From NCBI GenBank assembly GCA_036250225.1, contig JAPZLL010000009.1, positions 744,001 through 808,000 of the forward strand: DNA of 64,000 nt. The letters run 5' to 3'. The position numbers and the translations under genes are program-made. The stretch comes from Cercophora sp. LCS_1 (Eukaryota; Ascomycota; Sordariomycetes; Sordariales; Lasiosphaeriaceae). This document shows positions 9,755-21,249 of this stretch, piece by piece. Each line of letters begins with the position of its first letter. Positions within the stretch are counted from its first letter, which is position 1. The notes under the pieces are model-generated. The model was not told the origin of the DNA. It worked only from the letters and a program-made list of their open reading frames with translations, and did no database searches.

Positions 9755-12385
9755 ATGGCTGCTCCCAAGCGGTACGCGTTCGTTCCGATGGACGACGAGG
9801 AGCCCAGCGGCTCCTCGAAGACCAACTCCTCCAAATCGGCCGATCGAGAAAGGAAGCGACCACGCCCCGATGACAAGAATATGTCGGAAAAGCGGCTCAA
9901 ATCGCGACACGATTACCTAGCCAAGCGCGAGGCAGAGAAGCTCGCCCTCCTTCGCCGTCAAGTCGCCGAGGAAACCGCCGAGTTAAAGAGTGGTGCGCGC
10001 TTATCGGAGCGTGAAAAAGCCGATTTCACAAAGAACCGAGAGATCCTACGACTCGCTGAGGAGCGAGCGCGAATCGACGACTACCAGGACGGCTACCGAT
10101 TACCCGATCAGTACGGCGCCGACAGCGGCAAGAAGAAAGATGCCCTCTACAAGCGTCACGTAGATAAGGATGAGTTCGGAAACGAGAAGCTAGTCACCGA
10201 GTACGACGAATGGGAGCGAGAGCAGAGAGTGAAGGCGAAGGCGCAGATCAAGAGCCGCGAGCGCGAGGAGGCGGGCGAATATGATTTCCTCCTCGATGAG
10301 GACGCCATCACTTTCGTCAAGGAAGCTGTTGCCCGAGCTGCCCAGCCTCCCGATGGCCTGACCCCAGAACAGCGGGCCCTCCAGGACAAGATTGATGCCG
10401 CAGAGAGGGCACATGCCTCTATCCAGGACGTGAGGAAGAGCCTGCCCATATACAAATACAGGGACGAATTCCTGGCTGCCATGGAACAGTTTCAGGTCAT
10501 CATTCTTGTGGGAGAAACTGGTAGTGGCAAAACGACGCAGATCCCCCAGTACCTGAAGGAAGCGGGGTACACCGACGGTGGCATGAAGGTCGCATGCACA
10601 CAGCCCCGCCGAGTAGCTGCGATGTCAGTTGCCGCCAGAGTGGCAGAAGAGGTTGGGTGCAAGGTCGGACGGGAAGTTGGCTACAGTATCAGATTTGAGG
10701 ACTGTACCAGCGACAAGACCATCATAAAATATTGCACGGATGGTATGCTTCTTCGAGAGCTAGTTACATCGCCTAGTCTCGAAGAATACTCGGCCATCAT
10801 CATCGACGAAGCGCACGAAAGGACGGTGAACTCGGATCTCTTGCTCGCCCTTCTCAAGGATATTATCAAGGCTCGACCGGATCTCAAGCTGATCATCAGC
10901 TCAGCGACGATCAACGCCCAGCACTTCGCAACTTACTTCAACGAGGCCCCTGTTTTCAATGTGCCTGGTAGAACGTTCTCCATCGAACCTTACTACACCC
11001 CCGCTCCTGAGGCGAATTACTTGGAGGCTGCCCTGACAACCGTCTTCCAAATCCACGCGAGCCAGCCGGAAGGCGATATCCTTGTCTTCTTGACGGGACA
11101 AGAGGAGATCGACAAGGCAGTCGAGCGTGTTGACGAGATCAAGCGCAAACTCGGCACGCGGATATCGGAGCTGATAGCGCTGCCTTTGTATTCAACTCTG
11201 CCTTCCGAAAGCCAAGCCCGTATTTTCGAGCCAACACCTCCCAAGGCCCGCAAGGTCGTCTTCGCGACGAACATTGCCGAGACCTCGATCACAATTCCCA
11301 ACGTTGTCTATGTGATTGATTCCGGGTACGTCAAGGAAAACTCCTTCAGCCCTGTCGGTTCAACGGGCCAGTCGACTCTTGCTGTGGTACCCTGTTCTCG
11401 TGCAGCTGCAAATCAACGAATGGGTCGCGCCGGCCGTGTTCGGCCTGGAAAGTGCTTTCGACTGTACACTAAATTCGCGTACCTCTCTGAGATGGACGAA
11501 AGCCCAACGCCTGAGATACAACGTACGGAGCTGAGCAGCGTTGTTCTTCAGTTGAAAGCCCTGGGCATCAAGGATCTCCTTGCTTTCGACTTCATTGACC
11601 CGCCGCCCACCGAGATTCTTATCAAGTCGCTTAATCTTCTATACGCCCTTGGAGCCCTCAACTCGGCGGGCGAGCTAACCCGCGTAGGGCGGCAGATGGG
11701 CGAGTTCCCCACGAGCCCAATGCTGGCGAAGGCTCTCATCACCGCTACCCAAGAGGGCTGCGTCTCTGAGATGCTGAGTATCGTAGCAATGCTGGACGAG
11801 GTCGGGACTTTATTCCAGCGTCCCAAAGACAAGAAGATTCACGCTGACAGCGCCCGGGCCCGGTTCACTGTCAAGGACGGCGGCGACCACCTCACCCTCC
11901 TCAACATTTACAACCAATGGGTCGATGCAGACTATTCACCCATCTGGGCGAAGGAGAACTTTCTGACTCAACGCTCCCTCACCCGCGCACGAGACATCCG
12001 AGACCAGCTCGCCAAGCTCTGCGACCGAATCTTAGAGGGCTCGGAATCTACCTGCGGAGGCATCAACAACCCGCGACCAATTCTTCGGGCATTGACCGGA
12101 GCTTATTTCTTGAATGCAGCGTCCCTCACGAGATCGGGCGACGGCTACAGAACTCTCAAGACGTCCCTCAGCGTATCAGTTCACCCCTCTAGTGTTGTTA
12201 GAGGGATGGATCCCCCACCAAGGACCATTATCTATCACGAATTAGTGGTGACGTCCAAGGAGTTTGTGAGGAGCGTTATTCCGATTGAAGCAAGCTGGCT
12301 ATCGGAATTCGGAGGGCATTACTATGATAAAAAAGACGTGGATGCAATGACGACGAAGAAATTACCAAAGGAAAGGAGGCATTAG
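9755..12385 (+). CDS. PRP2: DEAH-box pre-mRNA splicing helicase Prp2/DHX16
   Basis: 876 codons without introns. Prp2 is the ATPase that remodels the spliceosome just before the first transesterification. A charged N-terminal region (about 1-215) contains the DHX16-like YLAKREAEKL and LDEDAITFV blocks. The helicase core follows: GETGSGKT near 253, TQPRRVAAMS near 281, DEAH near 351, SAT near 382, FLTGQEEI, then QRMGRAGR near 554. After it come the HA2/ratchet and OB-fold regions ending IYHELVVTSKEFVR and EASWLSEFGGHYYDKK. The order, and the FEDCTS and LTRSGDGYRT blocks, match DHX16/Cdc28 rather than Prp16, Prp22 or Prp43. The start is the first ATG after an in-frame stop. The length equals yeast Prp2 but is shorter than the human and fission-yeast proteins because the N-terminal extension is short. 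Confidence 0.9.
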   Translation: MAAPKRYAFVPMDDEEPSGSSKTNSSKSADRERKRPRPDDKNMSEKRLKSRHDYLAKREAEKLALLRRQVAEETAELKSGARLSEREKADFTKNREILRLAEERARIDDYQDGYRLPDQYGADSGKKKDALYKRHVDKDEFGNEKLVTEYDEWEREQRVKAKAQIKSREREEAGEYDFLLDEDAITFVKEAVARAAQPPDGLTPEQRALQDKIDAAERAHASIQDVRKSLPIYKYRDEFLAAMEQFQVIILVGETGSGKTTQIPQYLKEAGYTDGGMKVACTQPRRVAAMSVAARVAEEVGCKVGREVGYSIRFEDCTSDKTIIKYCTDGMLLRELVTSPSLEEYSAIIIDEAHERTVNSDLLLALLKDIIKARPDLKLIISSATINAQHFATYFNEAPVFNVPGRTFSIEPYYTPAPEANYLEAALTTVFQIHASQPEGDILVFLTGQEEIDKAVERVDEIKRKLGTRISELIALPLYSTLPSESQARIFEPTPPKARKVVFATNIAETSITIPNVVYVIDSGYVKENSFSPVGSTGQSTLAVVPCSRAAANQRMGRAGRVRPGKCFRLYTKFAYLSEMDESPTPEIQRTELSSVVLQLKALGIKDLLAFDFIDPPPTEILIKSLNLLYALGALNSAGELTRVGRQMGEFPTSPMLAKALITATQEGCVSEMLSIVAMLDEVGTLFQRPKDKKIHADSARARFTVKDGGDHLTLLNIYNQWVDADYSPIWAKENFLTQRSLTRARDIRDQLAKLCDRILEGSESTCGGINNPRPILRALTGAYFLNAASLTRSGDGYRTLKTSLSVSVHPSSVVRGMDPPPRTIIYHELVVTSKEFVRSVIPIEASWLSEFGGHYYDKKDVDAMTTKKLPKERRH

Positions 12386-13254
12386 TTCAGATTGAAATAC
12401 CCCCTGTTTATTATGAGCGAAGGCGTTATTTGGCAAGCTGGCGGCATTAGTTATTGATGAGCATGGCAAGTCGTTGACACCATGAATGGCATATGTAAAA
12501 AATCAGAAGGCACATCCATTTAATGAAAAGAGGTAAATCCGTACTATAAACTGGAAGAGTTAAATAGCAAATGGGGAAGTGATAAATACCGGATGTCTTG
12601 TTAAAGCTGACTATCTCGTTGCAAAAGGGGTTGGCATTTTTCGTACACCCGTGACCACAACGCATCAATGCCAGAATCTCTGCTCCGAGTACCTTTCTCC
12701 GCACACGAACACAACAGAGCTGATTTCATTTTGCATATTTCATGTTCGAAAACGAGTCAGTATAGTTCTCTGGAGGCTCTGTACATTGCGTTTTTGCAAT
12801 GTGAAAATGGATGGCGGTGATATCCAGACGCACCCAGCCGACATTCGAATGTTTACCACAATTCCCAAAAGAAAAAAGGCATTGAAATTTCATATATATC
12901 AAGGCGGCAGGAAGCAAACAGGGTTGGTTAAGAGTACATGTGGGCATTTTCGAAAGGGATGGACTTCAAGTATAGATGGTGGCTAAGCGCATGTCAAATC
13001 GCGGGATGTGTCAATGGGAACAGTGGTCAAAGTCGCTGGAGCTGCCAATAAAGTGAGTTGAGGCATTGATGAATAAGTTTGTGCCTAGAAAGCACCCGAT
13101 GTAGACTCGAGTATACTGAGGTGGGAACGCTCTACATACTCCTGTCTTGTGGACCAAACCGACCACCTACCCATACCGTACAGAACCTCCAACCATATCA
13201 CCAGTCAAAAAACGCAGGTATCAACCACAAACGCCCCTTGTAAATGCAACCAAC
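12386..13254. other. Intergenic, convergent 3' ends
   Basis: The 3' flanks of PRP2 (+) and the next gene (-). AT-richer than its surroundings. No protein-like frame, repeat or RNA gene recognised. Confidence 0.55.
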
Positions 13255-16194
13255 CTATTCCCACTGAGTTTCGGGCCCACTCCCGCCATCTTCATGAATC
13301 TCAAACCCATCACCCTCGGAAATCCATGCGCTCTGTCGACTGCTATACTCACTAGGAGGTTGGCTGTCCTCACCCTCACCAATCTCCATGTCCCCATCCT
13401 CGTGAACGGCGAAACTGCCATTTCCAGGGGCGACATTCTCCCCGTCCTCCATGTCACGGTCCTCTATACCTGCCCAGGGGATGTCCTCAGGTCTCACTAC
13501 CCTCCCCCACCCTCCCTCATCAGTAGTGACCCCATCCAACTCATCTTCATCTTCGTCTTCGTATACATCGACATCATCATCTCTGCCTACTCCAAGGCCA
13601 AAGGTATCGTCATTCATTTCTGAGTCATACGGGTCGGTAGAGGACCCAGACATGTCTTCGTCAACGTCGGGATCGTAGCCGTTCGTTGGAGGTGGTGGTC
13701 GGCTGCCAGCGCGGTATTCGGGGATGGCGTCGCTATGAGGTGTGGCGTAGTAGAAGGGTGTCGTCCGACGTTCATCTTGATAGGCAAGAGGGGCGAGGGA
13801 CGGGGATCGGCTCATACTGGTGCGGCTCCAGCGCGGGGTGTTGCGGGGCGCGAGGGAGGGAGAGCGGGTGCCCAGACGGCGTTTCGAGATTGTGGTTGCC
13901 ATGACCATTGAAGGGCGGGGACTAGAGCGAGAGATAAGGGGCGAGGAACGGCGCTCGTAGGCTGGGTTAGAGAGGTGAGATATCCGGCGGCGAGACTGGG
14001 ATGGGGAGGCCATGGCGGGACCGGAGGGAGGAAGGGAGGTGGTACGGATGTAAAGAGGGCGGGAGCTTTGGTTGGTCCGTTGAGTCATGGGGGACTGGGC
14101 CCTTGGTAGGCCTTGGCTAGCTGAGAGGATTGGGGATTCGATGCCGGTATAGAATTGAGAGGAAGGGGAGGTAGATGAACCGCGGGAGGGCCGTTGGTGG
14201 GTGTGACGAAGGCTGAGAGCGGAGGTATTGGCTGTGGGCTCCTCGTCGAGTCGGTCAGTCCAGGCCCAGCACTCCTCCATCGCGTCCGCCTCGGGCACCG
14301 TAGCATCCCCATCACTGCTTTGTGAGTCCGGGTAGACTCTGCTTAGTTCCCGTAGTTTTTGCCATGTCCAGCCAGACTCAAAGGCCTGGTAGCCCAAAGG
14401 ATGGTCCTGGAGATAGGCTTCTGGCTGTGTGACATACAGCCGATGGGTTCCGGTGGCCTTCATGACCACACTGGAGACCAAAAACGTAAAGTCCCATAGT
14501 GCTGGGGTCGCCATTTCAGAGGGCGCGAGGAAGCGTAGCCGCGAGTCCTTGTGAAGCTTCCGTAAGGGCACCCACGGCTGCCTGAGGCCGAGGAAGTCAG
14601 ACGGGAGGCTGTTGTGCCTGGACCCCGCATTCGATGAGATTCGGAAGACATCTCCGAAGGCTTGATGAACGGCAAGTTGGATGCTGCGAGCATCTGGTCC
14701 TCTGACAAGCACAGTCTTGATAAGGCCGCGACTCTTGAGCCTTTGGTCGATCATGCGCCCTGCCGCGAACGCCCTGGGAAGAAGCCAGTTGGAGTCAGCA
14801 CCCTGCCCAGCCCACTCCTGGAATTTCGGTGACTGCGGGTCGGGTGTTGCCCTGCTAAGCGTATTTGGCATTTGCGTCCAATCGCCGGCGTTGGAGCCTG
14901 TTGACCGGCGCTGGCTCGGGAACTCATGTGCTTCCATCCATATGCCCTTGAGTGGAAAGGGCAGGAACACAACCTCGAGCTCCCAAGGTTTGGTGTAAGA
15001 AGGCAGGGATGCTGCCTGGAGCTGATGGACTTGTGCTTGGAGCGACTGCAATTGGCTGTACATTTCAACGCTCCTCGAGCCGAGTACTGTTGCGTCTGTT
15101 GCGACAGAAACGACACTGGCGGTGGCGTCGTCGCCGCGCTGTGCAGTCCTTCGACTACTCGCAACGCTGTTGCTATCGTTCAGAAGCTTCTCCACCTCCT
15201 CAACTCGAGATTCCAGCTCGGTAACGCGAAGATCAGTGGACTCGTGCTTGTCATGGCACTCATCGTGGCCTGCGACGGAAAAGGAGGCGTTCTCCAGCTT
15301 GTCAAGGCGCTGCTCGTGACTGTCGACCGTATTCGATAGCTTCTGCCATGCCTCGTGACTGATGCTCGCCGACCTGCGATCCTGCGATGGCCCTGGCGTT
15401 GGAGTGGCATCTCTGTCGGTTCTGACCACCACGGCTTTCGAGTTCTCATCTTCCAACTGGGGCACTTCATTCCTCAGGGCTGAGCCGCCAGAAAGCGTAT
15501 GAAGCCCTTTCCCTGCAAAAGGCCGAAGATATCTCGCTTGACTAGACGAAGTCGTAGATGACGGCTGCGACGATGGCAACAGGCATTGTGAAGGAATGGG
15601 TGGTAAGTCATTTGCATTGTTGCAACCAGTTTGAGACTGGATGAGATGGTCCCAGCTGGTCAACGTATCTGGCATTGCGGTATCCGGTGCTGGGCGGACA
15701 TCGTCCATGGGAAAAGGCAAGGCCTCGTCCACCCGGTGACCGACCGCTTGTTGCGACTGAAAGTTCAGGAGGTTGAAATCCAACGAGCTGCCGAGGTTGG
15801 ACGGCTGGAACACCCCGAGGTCCTGGACGGGGCTTAATGGCTCCCGGTTACTCCTGGGTTTCTGGTTCTCCTGGCCGACGACGTTGGCCACCGTGGCCGG
15901 CGGGGGTTGTGATACTCCAGGTTGGCCATCCTCGTGGAAGCAAGCATGATGCGAACACATGCAAACCTCGGCCAGGTTACCAGCAAGGTTGTCCGGGAAC
16001 GCGCCTCTCAACGATATCCTGCTCCAGAATCGGCGGCAACCGCACCGTGGTAAGCTGGCATCGGTATAGTTGCAGGGCCCGCCCGGAAGGACGAGCGCGG
16101 GCGGAGGCGCATTGCGCGTCGGCTGTCCGTCATTGTAGATGTCAAATACGAAAGAACTGCCCGGACCAGAGGCGTCAAAGGGTGTCGCAGCCAT
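13255..16194 (-). CDS. Uncharacterised fungal protein, 979 aa, Cys/His N-terminus and acidic tail
   Basis: I do not recognise a named family. The N-terminal ~90 residues contain a dense Cys/His cluster (CNYTDASLPRCGCRRFW, then CMCSHHACFHED) that could bind zinc. Two heptad-like segments follow, near 285-345 (SHEQRLDKLENA, LRVTELESRVEEVEKLL) and near 380-400 (QLQSLQAQVHQLQ). Residues ~405-660 look like a folded domain with blocks PLKGIWMEAHEFP, WVPLRKLHKDSRLRFL and LYVTQPEAYLQDHPLGYQA. After a Ser/Arg/Pro-rich linker the last ~150 residues are very acidic (YEDEDEDELDG). The architecture suggests a nuclear or scaffold protein, but this is inference. The frame is uninterrupted and starts at its first ATG. 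Confidence 0.8.
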   Translation of the reverse strand: MAATPFDASGPGSSFVFDIYNDGQPTRNAPPPALVLPGGPCNYTDASLPRCGCRRFWSRISLRGAFPDNLAGNLAEVCMCSHHACFHEDGQPGVSQPPPATVANVVGQENQKPRSNREPLSPVQDLGVFQPSNLGSSLDFNLLNFQSQQAVGHRVDEALPFPMDDVRPAPDTAMPDTLTSWDHLIQSQTGCNNANDLPPIPSQCLLPSSQPSSTTSSSQARYLRPFAGKGLHTLSGGSALRNEVPQLEDENSKAVVVRTDRDATPTPGPSQDRRSASISHEAWQKLSNTVDSHEQRLDKLENASFSVAGHDECHDKHESTDLRVTELESRVEEVEKLLNDSNSVASSRRTAQRGDDATASVVSVATDATVLGSRSVEMYSQLQSLQAQVHQLQAASLPSYTKPWELEVVFLPFPLKGIWMEAHEFPSQRRSTGSNAGDWTQMPNTLSRATPDPQSPKFQEWAGQGADSNWLLPRAFAAGRMIDQRLKSRGLIKTVLVRGPDARSIQLAVHQAFGDVFRISSNAGSRHNSLPSDFLGLRQPWVPLRKLHKDSRLRFLAPSEMATPALWDFTFLVSSVVMKATGTHRLYVTQPEAYLQDHPLGYQAFESGWTWQKLRELSRVYPDSQSSDGDATVPEADAMEECWAWTDRLDEEPTANTSALSLRHTHQRPSRGSSTSPSSQFYTGIESPILSASQGLPRAQSPMTQRTNQSSRPLYIRTTSLPPSGPAMASPSQSRRRISHLSNPAYERRSSPLISRSSPRPSMVMATTISKRRLGTRSPSLAPRNTPRWSRTSMSRSPSLAPLAYQDERRTTPFYYATPHSDAIPEYRAGSRPPPPTNGYDPDVDEDMSGSSTDPYDSEMNDDTFGLGVGRDDDVDVYEDEDEDELDGVTTDEGGWGRVVRPEDIPWAGIEDRDMEDGENVAPGNGSFAVHEDGDMEIGEGEDSQPPSEYSSRQSAWISEGDGFEIHEDGGSGPETQWE

Positions 16195-17792
16195 TGAGGT
16201 CTGGAGGAACCATTTCCTGGAAGGGCTTTGAGGCGGGGGTCCTTGGAGTAGAGCGCTGGATGTGGAGGGGCCGGCGCGGAGGTCTGGGTAAGGGGAGGCG
16301 GATTGCTTCGATCGAGGAAAGGGGGAGAGCCGCAGAGGCCGAACTCGAGGGCAGGGTCGAGATGCGACCCAACGCCAGGCCGGCTGGGTCGCAATCAGTC
16401 GGCGACAGGTCTAATACATGATACTGCTTCGGTCAGTTCGATCGCGCAACAGTATCGCAATTGCGACAATGCGAATTGGAATCATCAGGCAGCCACGAGA
16501 TTGCGACGGAACCGCGCTTCGTCGAAACGCCGGGCCAGAGCGAAGGAAAGCGGGGAAAGATAAGGTAGGTGGGACGAACACTCTATTATATATCCTCGCG
16601 CGGGCTCAGGTATTCGCATCAGAGGCAGAAGTGCAGGGCGGACAAGGTGGAAGCTGCTAGGTAGAAGCTGTATTGCGAAAGGCGAAGAAAAAAGTTAAGG
16701 CGCAAGGTGGATTGGTGCTCGGGAGAGGAAGTGGCACAACCCAGGATCAGAAGGGATGAACAGATCGGGGCACAGGTGCAGCGGGTAGAGCAGCAGGGGG
16801 AGGGGAGCTCGGCCAGGCGGGGCAGGAATCGATGGTTGAAGATGGGTTGCGGAGAAAAAAGTGACAAGCCAACTTGTTCGCTGCTTCCCTCCTGGGAAAC
16901 GAAACGAGCCTCGCCTGCAGCCGGACCGGGGGCTTGATGCACAACTGCCAACGATGACTCGATGGCTTTGCTGGAGGCAGCAGGGATTGTGCAGGTGAGC
17001 GACTGCCTTCTCTGCTCTTCGCGACGGCTTGTTGTGCCTGGCGAGAAGACAAGTCCAAACTATTGGGTGCCTGACACTCCAAAACGCGTGGGCAGCGCGG
17101 TCCGCCGCCAAACCACCCCGGGGTTGTGCAATGCTGGAAGTCTCTCATTGGTTGCAGACCACTTAACGACCCTGCCGAGCGGATCGCGTCGCGGCTTGTT
17201 CCTCTGCGAGAAGCTTCACCTCCCCACACACCAACTGCCAGCCAATTCCGCTGCGGCCAAGTGTGGCTCCCCGAGTGCCGTCTCTGCGAGTGACCTCGCT
17301 CCCGCTCTGGCCCCAGGCATGACGGTGCGTCGTGCTGCACATTCTCAGAGACCCCTGCAGCCGCTTCGGAGGACGCAACAAAGACGTGATGGATGACACG
17401 ATATAATCATATCCGGGGCGGCCCGACCTGTGGATAAGAAATGCAGACGCCGAAGGGCGGACAAGGCTCTCGAAATTGTTGCTGCGCAATTTTTGAATCG
17501 CTCAGCTCACCGTAGTCTGCAACACACCGTCCTGTCCACCAAAACTTTGAGGCGGGATCCCAAGGCGAGCGGTGCACGAACGGAGGCTACTGGATGAGAT
17601 TGTATCATTGATGGTGAATTCCCAATAACGCCCAATGCAGATGTCATGCTTCATGCTGTGTGGTTGCCTCTACTCCCCGCTGCCCGTTACCGTGTCATAA
17701 AATAATAGAGTGGTGATACTCATACAAAAGACGGACTGTCCAATGCCCAGAAAGGCAATATGCCACGAAAGTGCCGTGATTGATATTAGATC
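16195..17792. other. Promoter region of the 979-aa gene and 3' flank of the next gene
   Basis: 1.6 kb with only short, low-quality open frames. The right part is the 3' flank of the 587-aa gene, the left part the leader and promoter of the 979-aa gene. No RNA gene or repeat recognised. Confidence 0.5.
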
Positions 17793-19556
17793 CTACACTT
17801 CGCCCCAACTTCCCATCGGCCCGGGGCCGGTGCTGACAATGATGCTACCCGTGCCGACAGAGCCACCAATGTCCCAGTAGTGTCTCGAGGAGTGACGGGA
17901 CGAAACGCTGTCTCGTCTCCTCGAGCGCCGAGTGCTCTGGCTGGCGCAGCTGCCGGCGGCGCGTAATGCCACAGGGCTGGACGGCGCTGTCACCTTGAAA
18001 GTGCGTCGCTCTACTGGGCGGGGTCGATGATGTGTGTGTGAGTGTGAGATGAGAGGGTGATGCTGACGCACTCTTGCTGCCTTCGCGGCAAGGTCCTGGG
18101 TGCTCGACGTTGCGAGATGAGATGTACCCGAGGAAAATGGCGGTGATGTTGGCCGAGATGGGGTGAAGCGAGAGCGGAGATAGCGAAATACCAACTTGAT
18201 ATCAAGGTCCTGCTCCCACTCTTGCTGGGTGAAAGTTGGCGGGGCCTCGCTTGTGGCTGTCTCGGTCACTGAGGGCATTGTCGGAGCCGGGCCAGTCGGC
18301 CGCGCACCGCGAATGTCAACTGGCTGAGACACGGTAGGCTGGAATTGCGGCATGGAAAAGATGCTGTCATCGACCTTCTGGGAAGGCTCGGTGTTGTCAA
18401 GGGTTGCCTCCGGTATCACCGGCAAGCCGGCATAGGGCAAGGGCATCTGCTGTACTCGGGAGTACGCCGAAAAGGCTCCCGGGTGGGCCGATATGCGGTG
18501 GATGAAATGGCCAAGCTCTTTGGCTATCCGCTCCAGCATACGCAGCTGCCACGCCGAGTCACCCAATGACTCCAACTCCAGGTTGGCGAAAGCGGGGTTG
18601 GATGAGTGCATCTGCGATGCCTTGGGCGTCGATGACATGCTCTCGTCATCTGGTAGAGCCTCGCCAAACAAGATCGCAAGCAGCCTGTCATCGATGCCCA
18701 CGACGTCGCGGATAACCTTCCTAGTGAGATTACTCCACAAGCCCCTTCCCATGCCCTCCGTTTCATCGGAATCCTGCTCGTGCCAGTCGCTTTCCGATAT
18801 ATTACTTTCGCCGACAACCTCATCAGTGGACCCCTTCGTTGTCGGACCTTCTGCCACACTTCTGGCTTTTTGCAACGATGCCTCGGACTGGCGCCTCCTT
18901 CGCGTCTCCTTCCGAATGTCCTCGAGCAAAAGCTGGCTCTGCTCCAATCGCCAGGCCTCTACCCTGCGATTTCGCTCGATCTCTTGCGCCTCCTCGCTCT
19001 CTAACTCCAGTCGAGCAAGATCGAAGCTTTCTCTTCTCCTCTTCACTCGGTTCGGGTTATATTGTTCAAAAGCATACAGCCGGTTCTGTGCCTCCATGTT
19101 CGTCCCGGGGCCATCCAGTCTGAAGGAGCCCAAGCCATCATGACCCGGGAACACGGGCGCGGTATGCCCTTGCTGCTGGGCATAGTGATACGGTGCCGTC
19201 CGGAACTCGGACAAGTGGCTGTCGAGACTATCGAGTTCAAGATCATCCTCCGGTTCGAGAACGTCGGTGGGGACGGCGGAGTTGTCCGGTTGGGAGTTGA
19301 AATCAGAGCGAGCAGCCGTGTCAAGACTGCCCAAGTCGCTGATTCTTGATCTTCCAGGTGTGAGCTGGTCGCCTTGCACCGAACTCAGGTACGAAGTTGT
19401 GGTTCCGGCATCGGTGCCGGGTGTAAACAGGACCCATGTCTGGGACTCGTTTTGCTCTGGACGAGTGTGGTGCGTGAGGATCGCAGAATCTCCGTCCTCC
19501 GACTCGACGCGGCTGACCCGCTGTTGTAGCTGGCGGGTGGGCTGTTGAAAGGCCAT
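17793..19556 (-). CDS. Uncharacterised fungal protein, 587 aa
   Basis: An intact frame of 587 codons with no recognised domain. The N-terminal 180 residues are acidic and Ser-rich. A strongly charged helix-forming segment follows (about 188-232; SEEAQEIERNRRVEAWRLEQ, DIRKETRRRR). The best-ordered parts are near 268-300 (GLWSNLTRKVIRDVVGIDDR, LLAILFGEALPDD), near 330-365 (LRMLERIAKELGHFIHRI) and near 450-465 (DLDIKLVFRYLRSRF). The C-terminus is Ser/Arg/His-rich (SRHSSRHYWDIGG). No signal peptide or membrane segment is seen. Long uninterrupted length and ordered islands argue for a real gene; function unknown. Confidence 0.78.
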   Translation of the reverse strand: MAFQQPTRQLQQRVSRVESEDGDSAILTHHTRPEQNESQTWVLFTPGTDAGTTTSYLSSVQGDQLTPGRSRISDLGSLDTAARSDFNSQPDNSAVPTDVLEPEDDLELDSLDSHLSEFRTAPYHYAQQQGHTAPVFPGHDGLGSFRLDGPGTNMEAQNRLYAFEQYNPNRVKRRRESFDLARLELESEEAQEIERNRRVEAWRLEQSQLLLEDIRKETRRRRQSEASLQKARSVAEGPTTKGSTDEVVGESNISESDWHEQDSDETEGMGRGLWSNLTRKVIRDVVGIDDRLLAILFGEALPDDESMSSTPKASQMHSSNPAFANLELESLGDSAWQLRMLERIAKELGHFIHRISAHPGAFSAYSRVQQMPLPYAGLPVIPEATLDNTEPSQKVDDSIFSMPQFQPTVSQPVDIRGARPTGPAPTMPSVTETATSEAPPTFTQQEWEQDLDIKLVFRYLRSRFTPSRPTSPPFSSGTSHLATSSTQDLAAKAARVRQHHPLISHSHTHHRPRPVERRTFKVTAPSSPVALRAAGSCASQSTRRSRRRDSVSSRHSSRHYWDIGGSVGTGSIIVSTGPGPMGSWGEV

Positions 19557-21249
19557 GATGGGAAGCTATCTGCTCTCTGGCCTTATCGGACGGTGAAGAG
19601 AGCGCGGGAGCGAGAAAGACTGGAAAAGGCGGCTCCGAGAACAACAGGTGTTTTGAGGGTCCTAGACGAGGCAGACTATGACTGGCTGCGGCGGCTGGAC
19701 GCCACTGAGAGCGATGATTGCTCCGGAACTCGGGAGCGCAACCAACAGGGTCCTGAGTGGTTTGCGCCCAAGTCGTGATTGACGAATGTGGTAAGGTGTC
19801 TGCCGATGCGGGGGGTTGGAAGACGGGGGGTGTCGGGCGGTCAGGCGCAAACGCAACTCCAAGGAGAAGAACACGAACAACAGGATGTCGGTGAGGTGTT
19901 GAACAAATGAGGCTCAGTTAGGTTTCGTGATGCCGAAATTTGGAGGCTCTGTGTAACTAGGCTGTGTTCCCCATCAGCGACGGGATGATGACAGTCGCGC
20001 ACATGTGCCGACATGGCGGTCATCCAAGGTTGAACCGAGAATTCCAGGGGGGAACAGCTTGAGAGGGTCGCTTGGCCAGCAGCACAAAGCACGGGATGCC
20101 GTCAGAACCCCCCAGTCCAGATGGCACACGCGATCCACAGCTTGATAGGGTGGTCAAAGATCGGAAGACCCCTCCGCAGTTCGCGCATGCCCCACCATAA
20201 CCACAGCTGACCTCATTGCGCTTCACTTGGTAGCATCCCTCTTCCCTGACCAATCCGGAATTCTGTTGACCTCGAATCACAACTGAATCACAATCACAAC
20301 CTTAGGAGATTGTGAAATTTTTAACCCGCTTCCACAGTACGTTTTTCTTTGCCAACGGTTGACGTTTTTGCGCTCATCAACCAGACTGATTTCAACCCCC
20401 ACCGCAAGCGTTGAGGTTGAGCATCGATGACAGCTGGCTCGGCTCGACGCCGGATGCAACTGCCAACCTCAACGGGGTCAGATAGGTAATGGGATCCACC
20501 ACCCTTCAAAGATCAAGTCAAGACACGATCCGGCACAGGAGAGTGGCATACACGAACCGCCGCCCAATGGTTCGATTTCAAGTGTTTCGCCATCTGTCAG
20601 CTTATTTAGTGCGGAGGCACCACGGAACCGTCGCAGCAAAGTGGCAACCAAGATTACGTTTGGTGCTAAGAACGAGCTCTTGTCCTGTTTCCCAGTGCCT
20701 CATCTTCTAGCCCATCCCGAGCTTACCGCGAAGATCGGTGTTGGTAATAGTGACGGGGCATTTTGGGCCATGTTGAGCACGGAAAATCAAGTGCTTTCAC
20801 CGAGTAGATGTCACTTTTGCATGGCAAGCCTAAATCCAGCTGTCGAAGCCTTCCAGGTTATTCTGATTTATGCCACCCGTGAACACGGATGACATGACAT
20901 GCAGTATCCATCTCCTCGAAGTACAAGCTAGCAGATATCTCGCAGGCTGTCGTAGATGACATGCAGACCATCAATCTGACATCACCAGTAGCTGGGAAGT
21001 GGAAGCGGAGTCGCTTTCACATGGTATTACCACAAGACGCCAACGTTCGGACCGAGGGACGATATTCCCAATCACAAATCCACCAATAACCTATCGCTGG
21101 TGCTGTTCACAAAACCCATTGGGGAATGGTTGATTGACTGTGCTTGTACGAGACCATGGATCTAAAAACATGCCGTCGTCTCAGCCCGAATATGACCGTT
21201 TGCGCCACCCTAAAGCCAAATGCCATCCCTTCCGCTCACCCACACCCGC
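19557..21249. other. Intergenic: promoter of the 587-aa gene and 3' flank of RPL10
   Basis: 1.7 kb. The left third is the leader and promoter of the minus-strand 587-aa gene; the right part is the 3' flank of RPL10. Open frames are short and unlike proteins. Nothing else recognised. Confidence 0.5.
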
